The notes under the pieces were generated by a model that was given only the letters and a program-made list of their open reading frames with translations, was not told where the DNA came from and ran no database searches. Positions 4,182 to 7,749 of a stretch of DNA of 7,749 bases are shown one piece after another. The stretch spans positions 8,972 to 16,720 of the forward strand of contig MGTA01000069.1 in assembly GCA_001799225.1 (NCBI GenBank), in the 5' to 3' direction. Position numbers and translations under genes: made by a program. The first letter of the stretch is position 1. Each line of letters opens with the position of its first letter. The DNA comes from Deltaproteobacteria bacterium RIFOXYD12_FULL_50_9. GTDB taxonomy: Bacteria > Desulfobacterota > Desulfobulbia > Desulfobulbales > CALZHT01.

Positions 4182-6764
4182 ATGACATTCGGACATGGCG
4201 GCAATATCACCAGGATGGCCCTGGAAGCCGGGCGGACGACGGACGAAATCCTTGATTTCAGCGCCAACATCAATCCTTTGGGGCCACCGGCCGGCTTGCG
4301 CCGGATATTAAGCAGCCATTGGGAGCGGCTCAGGCATTACCCGGATCCGGAAGCCACAGAACTGGTTAATGCCATTGCCGGACGATATCATATTGAACCG
4401 GAACAGATCATCCTTGGCAACGGCTCGACCGAAATCATCTATGCCATCCCACGGGCTTTAAAGGTGAAGCGAGCCATCATCCCCGCACCCTGCTATGCGG
4501 ATTACCAACGGGCCGCCGAACTGGCAGGAGTGTCGACGATCAGCCTGGCCATGCCTGCCGATCTGCACCTTGACTTTGCAACCCTGACCGCTCAGCTCAA
4601 AGACCAGGATCTGGTCTTTCTCGGCAGCCCCAACAATCCGACCGGCCAAGTGGTTGATTACGACCAACTCATACGTCTGGCGGTCAGCCACCCAACCACC
4701 GTTTTGGTGGTTGATGAATCCTTTGCAGAATTCGACCCGAATTTCCGCTCAGTGCTTGCGGCGAATCTAGACAATCTGATCATGGTGCGCTCGCTCACCA
4801 AATTTTACTCGATCCCGGGCCTGCGGCTGGGAATGGCCTGCGCCTCGCCTGCAGTAGCCCAAAAAATCCGGCCGCAGATCTTACCCTGGTCGGTCAACAC
4901 CCTGGCCCAGGCCGCCGGTTGTCTAGCCATGCACGATACGGATTATGGCAATCGAACCCGCGAAGCCGTGGGCAGGTTGCGTCATGATCTCAGCCAGGGG
5001 CTCGCCGAAATCGGCGGGCTTTTCATCTACCCGTCTCACGCCAATTTCCTTCTGGTCCAGATCACCGGTCACCCATGCACCGCGCATGACTTGGCAAACC
5101 GGCTGCTTAAGGAGGGCATTGCCATCCGGATCTGTGATAATTATCCGGGTCTGGATGACGGCGGCCGGGATTTCTTCAGAGTGTCGGTACGCACCGAAGA
5201 GGAAAACGGCCAACTGCTCATGGCCCTGCGCCAGGCCCTCGTCGGTACGACAGTTACTAAACCTGCCCGGCGGCACCCCTTCACCCTGATGTTCCAGGGC
5301 ACCTCGTCTAATGCCGGCAAATCCGTGCTCACCGCTGCTCTCTGCCGCATTTTGCTGCAAGACGGCCTGCGGATCGCCCCATTCAAAGCCCAAAACATGT
5401 CGCTCAACTCCTTTGTAACCAGGGACGGCCTGGAGATGGGCCGAGCCCAGGTGGTCCAAGCCCAGGCCTGCCGCCTGGATCCAGATGTCCGGATGAACCC
5501 CGTGCTCCTCAAACCAACCGGCGCTGTCGGCTGTCAGGTGATCGTTAACGGTAAACCGGTCAGCAATATGGCGGTCAGTGACTACATAGCCTACAAGACC
5601 ACGGCCTGGCCGGCGGCCTGTGCGGCCTTTGACTCCCTGGCCGCCGAATTTGACGGCGTGATCCTCGAAGGGGCCGGCAGCCCGGGCGAGGTCAATCTCA
5701 AACACCACGATATCGTCAATATGCGGATGGCCCGATACGCCAAGGCGCCGGTACTGCTGGTCGGCGATATCGACCGGGGCGGGGTCTTCGCCTCCTTTAT
5801 CGGAACCATAGAGGTCCTGGACGACTGGGAACGACAACTTATCGCCGGCTTTGTAGTCAACCGCTTCCGGGGCGATCAGACCCTACTGACTGACGCCCTC
5901 CACTACACCCGGCAATTTACTAACCGGCCGGTTCTGGGGGTGGTGCCCTTTCTACCGGCTCTCGGTCTGCCGGAAGAGGATTCGGTAAGCTTCAAGGCCG
6001 GGTTGTTCGATAGTACGGAGCCGATTGGTGAGTATATTGAAATTGCTCTCATCGACCTGCCCCATATCTCGAATTTTACCGATTTCGAACCTTTGCTGAT
6101 CGAGCCGGATCTCCACCTGCGAGTTGTCCGCACGGTAGCAGATCTGGAAAAGGCCAGGAATAATCTGACGGCGATCTTCTTACCGGGCAGTAAGAGCGTA
6201 ATCAACGATCTCGATTACCTCCGGCAAAGCGGCATGGCCGATTGCCTGCTGGATCTGGCCAAGGCCGGCAAGACGGAAATCATCGGCATCTGCGGCGGCT
6301 ATCAGATGCTTGGCAAGACCATCAACGACCCATACCGGCTCGAATCGGCGGGCTTAAAAAGAGATGGGCTCGGCCTGCTGGCCATGGAAACAGTGCTGGC
6401 TGCAGAAAAGACCTTGATCCGGACCACCGCTCGCCATCTGCCCTCCAATTTAACCGTGCACGGCTACGAGATCCACCATGGCCAAAGTGAAACCGCCGAG
6501 CGCCCTATTCTGCTCCCGGCCGAAGGTCAAGCAGCCGGCGCTGGCAGCGCCGACGGTCTTATCTGGGGCTGCTACCTACACGGCATATTCGACGCCGACC
6601 CTTTCCGACGCTGGTTTATCGACCGCTTGCGAATACGGCGCGGCTTGCCGCCAATCGGAAAGATCCAGGCGATCTACGACCTTGAACCAGCCTTCGACCG
6701 CCTTGCCAACTGTGTCCGGCAGAGCCTGGAGATGGATAAGATCTACCAGTTGCTCAAGTTATGA
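4182..6764 (+). CDS. cobD-cobQ: Fused threonine-phosphate decarboxylase (CobD) and cobyric acid synthase (CobQ)
   Basis: One 860-residue frame holds two complete enzymes. Residues 1 to about 352 are a PLP-dependent fold-type I enzyme like CobD, which decarboxylates L-threonine phosphate to (R)-1-aminopropan-2-ol O-2-phosphate. Seen are GHGGN near the start, ILDFSANINPLGPP, SPNNPTG (149-155), VVDESFAEF with D178, and SLTKFYSIPGLRLG with the expected PLP lysine K207. After a short linker (about 353-366) comes CobQ, the glutamine- and ATP-dependent amidase that makes adenosylcobyric acid. It shows the P-loop-like GTSSNAGKS (373-381), FKAQNMSLNS, LEGAGSPGEVNL, DIDRGGVFAS, and a class I glutaminase domain with nucleophile C704 in GICGGYQMLG and H800 in YLHGIFD. 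The ATG start has only a weak purine-rich ribosome site but gives the normal CobD N-terminus. An ATG at 5289, where a free CobQ would start, lacks a Shine-Dalgarno, so separate translation is unlikely. The gene is under the riboswitch/terminator and overlaps cbiB by 4 bases. Confidence 0.96.
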   Translation: MTFGHGGNITRMALEAGRTTDEILDFSANINPLGPPAGLRRILSSHWERLRHYPDPEATELVNAIAGRYHIEPEQIILGNGSTEIIYAIPRALKVKRAIIPAPCYADYQRAAELAGVSTISLAMPADLHLDFATLTAQLKDQDLVFLGSPNNPTGQVVDYDQLIRLAVSHPTTVLVVDESFAEFDPNFRSVLAANLDNLIMVRSLTKFYSIPGLRLGMACASPAVAQKIRPQILPWSVNTLAQAAGCLAMHDTDYGNRTREAVGRLRHDLSQGLAEIGGLFIYPSHANFLLVQITGHPCTAHDLANRLLKEGIAIRICDNYPGLDDGGRDFFRVSVRTEEENGQLLMALRQALVGTTVTKPARRHPFTLMFQGTSSNAGKSVLTAALCRILLQDGLRIAPFKAQNMSLNSFVTRDGLEMGRAQVVQAQACRLDPDVRMNPVLLKPTGAVGCQVIVNGKPVSNMAVSDYIAYKTTAWPAACAAFDSLAAEFDGVILEGAGSPGEVNLKHHDIVNMRMARYAKAPVLLVGDIDRGGVFASFIGTIEVLDDWERQLIAGFVVNRFRGDQTLLTDALHYTRQFTNRPVLGVVPFLPALGLPEEDSVSFKAGLFDSTEPIGEYIEIALIDLPHISNFTDFEPLLIEPDLHLRVVRTVADLEKARNNLTAIFLPGSKSVINDLDYLRQSGMADCLLDLAKAGKTEIIGICGGYQMLGKTINDPYRLESAGLKRDGLGLLAMETVLAAEKTLIRTTARHLPSNLTVHGYEIHHGQSETAERPILLPAEGQAAGAGSADGLIWGCYLHGIFDADPFRRWFIDRLRIRRGLPPIGKIQAIYDLEPAFDRLANCVRQSLEMDKIYQLLKL

Positions 6765-7717
6765 TCAGCCTGGAAACCCAGATCATCCTGGCCCTCGGCC
6801 TCGACCAGTTGTTCGGCGACCCCCGCTGGCTCCCCCACCCGGTCCGGCTGATTGGCAACCTGGCCGGTAAGGCAGAAAAAGGCTGCCGGGCCCTGATCAA
6901 CAACCAGCGAATCGCCGGCTTGTTGACGGTTTGCCTGGTACTTGCCGCGACCTTGCTGACCACGCTTGGTTTACTCAAGGGCGCAGCGCTCCTCCACCCG
7001 GTCTTTGGGGTTCTGCTCTCGGTTGTTCTCCTCTACACCAGTCTGGCGACTCGGGATCTGGCAGGGCACAGCCAGGCAGTCTACCAGGCCCTGGCCATGG
7101 GTAATCAAGAGCTCGCCCGACAGCGGGTCGCTATGATGGTCGGCCGGGACACCGCCAATCTAGACAAAGAGGGGATCAGCCGGGCCTGTGTCGAAAGTGT
7201 GGCGGAGAACATCGTCGACGGGGTGACCGCGCCGCTTTTTTACGCCGCCCTGCTGGGACCGGTAGGCGCCCTCCTCTACAAGGCGGTCAACACCATGGAC
7301 TCGACCTGCGGCTACAAGAACGAACGGTATCTCAGGTTTGGCTGGGCCGCTGCCCGGCTTGATGATCTGGTCAATTTCGTGCCGGCCAGGCTTACCGGCC
7401 TGCTGGTGGTGCTGGCCGCCCCCCTGCTCGGCCTCTCCGGTCGCCAGGCCTGGCGGATCTTCTGGCGCGACCGGCTCAAGCATGCCAGCCCCAATTCCGG
7501 CCACCCCGAGGCAGCTGCGGCCGGGGCGCTCGGCGTCCAACTGGGCGGCGCCAATAGCTATTTTGGCCAACCGGTGATCAAACCAACCATCGGCGACCCA
7601 TGGCATCCTGTCGCCCAAGAAGATATCCGGCTGGTTAACCGCCTGCTGCTGATCACTACCCTGCTGGCCGCCCTGCTCCTGATCGCACTCCGCTGGGCCG
7701 GGACCCGGCTCATCTGA
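6761..7717 (+). CDS. cbiB: Adenosylcobinamide-phosphate synthase CbiB (membrane protein)
   Basis: CbiB joins adenosylcobyric acid to aminopropanol phosphate (or the free aminoalcohol) to give adenosylcobinamide (phosphate). It is an inner-membrane enzyme. The 318 residues match the family length. Landmarks are LDQLFGDPRWLPHPVRLIG (14-32), GRDTANLDKEGISRACVESVAENIVDG (128-154), YKAVNTMDSTCGYKNERY (173-190), RLDDLVNFVPARLTG (199-213) and ASPNSGHPEAAAAGALGV (242-259). Hydrophobic segments are seen at about 51-70, 76-95, 155-172, 206-226 and 294-311. The start ATG overlaps the stop of the preceding gene as ATGA, with no clear Shine-Dalgarno, so translational coupling is likely. Both substrates are products of the fused protein encoded just upstream. 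In Pseudomonas nomenclature the same enzyme is called CobD, not to be confused with the decarboxylase. Confidence 0.97.
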   Translation: MISLETQIILALGLDQLFGDPRWLPHPVRLIGNLAGKAEKGCRALINNQRIAGLLTVCLVLAATLLTTLGLLKGAALLHPVFGVLLSVVLLYTSLATRDLAGHSQAVYQALAMGNQELARQRVAMMVGRDTANLDKEGISRACVESVAENIVDGVTAPLFYAALLGPVGALLYKAVNTMDSTCGYKNERYLRFGWAAARLDDLVNFVPARLTGLLVVLAAPLLGLSGRQAWRIFWRDRLKHASPNSGHPEAAAAGALGVQLGGANSYFGQPVIKPTIGDPWHPVAQEDIRLVNRLLLITTLLAALLLIALRWAGTRLI

Positions 7718-7749
7718 GTTCACCAACTCGATATTCCAGTCACACCCCG

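Noticed and set aside
4923..5837. A 304-residue open frame on the minus strand
   Set aside because: It lies wholly across the well-conserved CobD-CobQ coding sequence, has no ribosome site or recognisable domain, and is typical of antisense openness in GC-rich genes. The same applies to the antisense frames at 7160-7726 and 1066-1536.
5289..6764. Separate cobQ gene with an internal start at 5289
   Set aside because: The ATG corresponds to the start of a stand-alone CobQ, but the bases before it (C-rich, around 5265-5288) contain no Shine-Dalgarno, and there is no stop codon separating it from the CobD part.
1..7749. CRISPR array, tRNA, rRNA, insertion sequence or phage/defence genes
   Set aside because: No short direct repeats with regular spacers, no cloverleaf or rRNA signatures, and no transposase, integrase, nuclease or toxin motifs were seen on either strand.

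Overview
The window looks like chromosomal DNA from an anaerobic, cobalamin-synthesising bacterium. Desulfobacterota (former Deltaproteobacteria) seems most likely. That rests on the mix of a CARDB-type surface protein, a cytosolic chemoreceptor with Cys-rich PAS domains, and CbiB-type cobalamin genes in a GC-rich background. It is an inference, not a demonstrated assignment.

Layout: positions 2-460 (+) hold the 3' end of a gene for an extracellular CARDB-repeat protein, cut by the window edge. It is followed after 29 bases by cobT (490-1557, +), which makes alpha-ribazole phosphate for the lower ligand of B12. A convergent gene (1576-3603, -) encodes a soluble methyl-accepting chemotaxis protein with two near-duplicate PAS domains, each with the same cysteine pattern, and a C-terminal aromatic pentapeptide. 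A 578-base divergent intergenic region (3604-4181) follows. It carries the chemoreceptor's strong ribosome binding site, a perfect 23-base palindrome, a candidate promoter, a cobalamin riboswitch aptamer (about 3845-4012) and an intrinsic terminator (4078-4116). Downstream, 4182-6764 (+) encodes one 860-residue polypeptide in which a CobD-type threonine-phosphate decarboxylase is fused to CobQ cobyric acid synthase. It overlaps cbiB (6761-7717, +) by four bases. The last 32 bases show no feature.

How the genes work together: CobQ produces cobyric acid and CobD produces (R)-1-aminopropan-2-ol O-2-phosphate. CbiB condenses these two products into adenosylcobinamide phosphate. The fusion plus the overlapping cbiB therefore packs a converging three-enzyme step into two polypeptides under one B12-sensing attenuator. 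cobT supplies the other half of the nucleotide-loop assembly. It lies outside this riboswitch's reach, separated by the inverted chemoreceptor gene.

Nothing here resembles a mobile element, CRISPR array, tRNA or rRNA. The points most worth a second look are the CobD-CobQ fusion, the Cys-rich tandem PAS chemoreceptor with its likely CheR/CheB tether, the riboswitch switching arrangement, and the perfect palindrome in the divergent promoter region.
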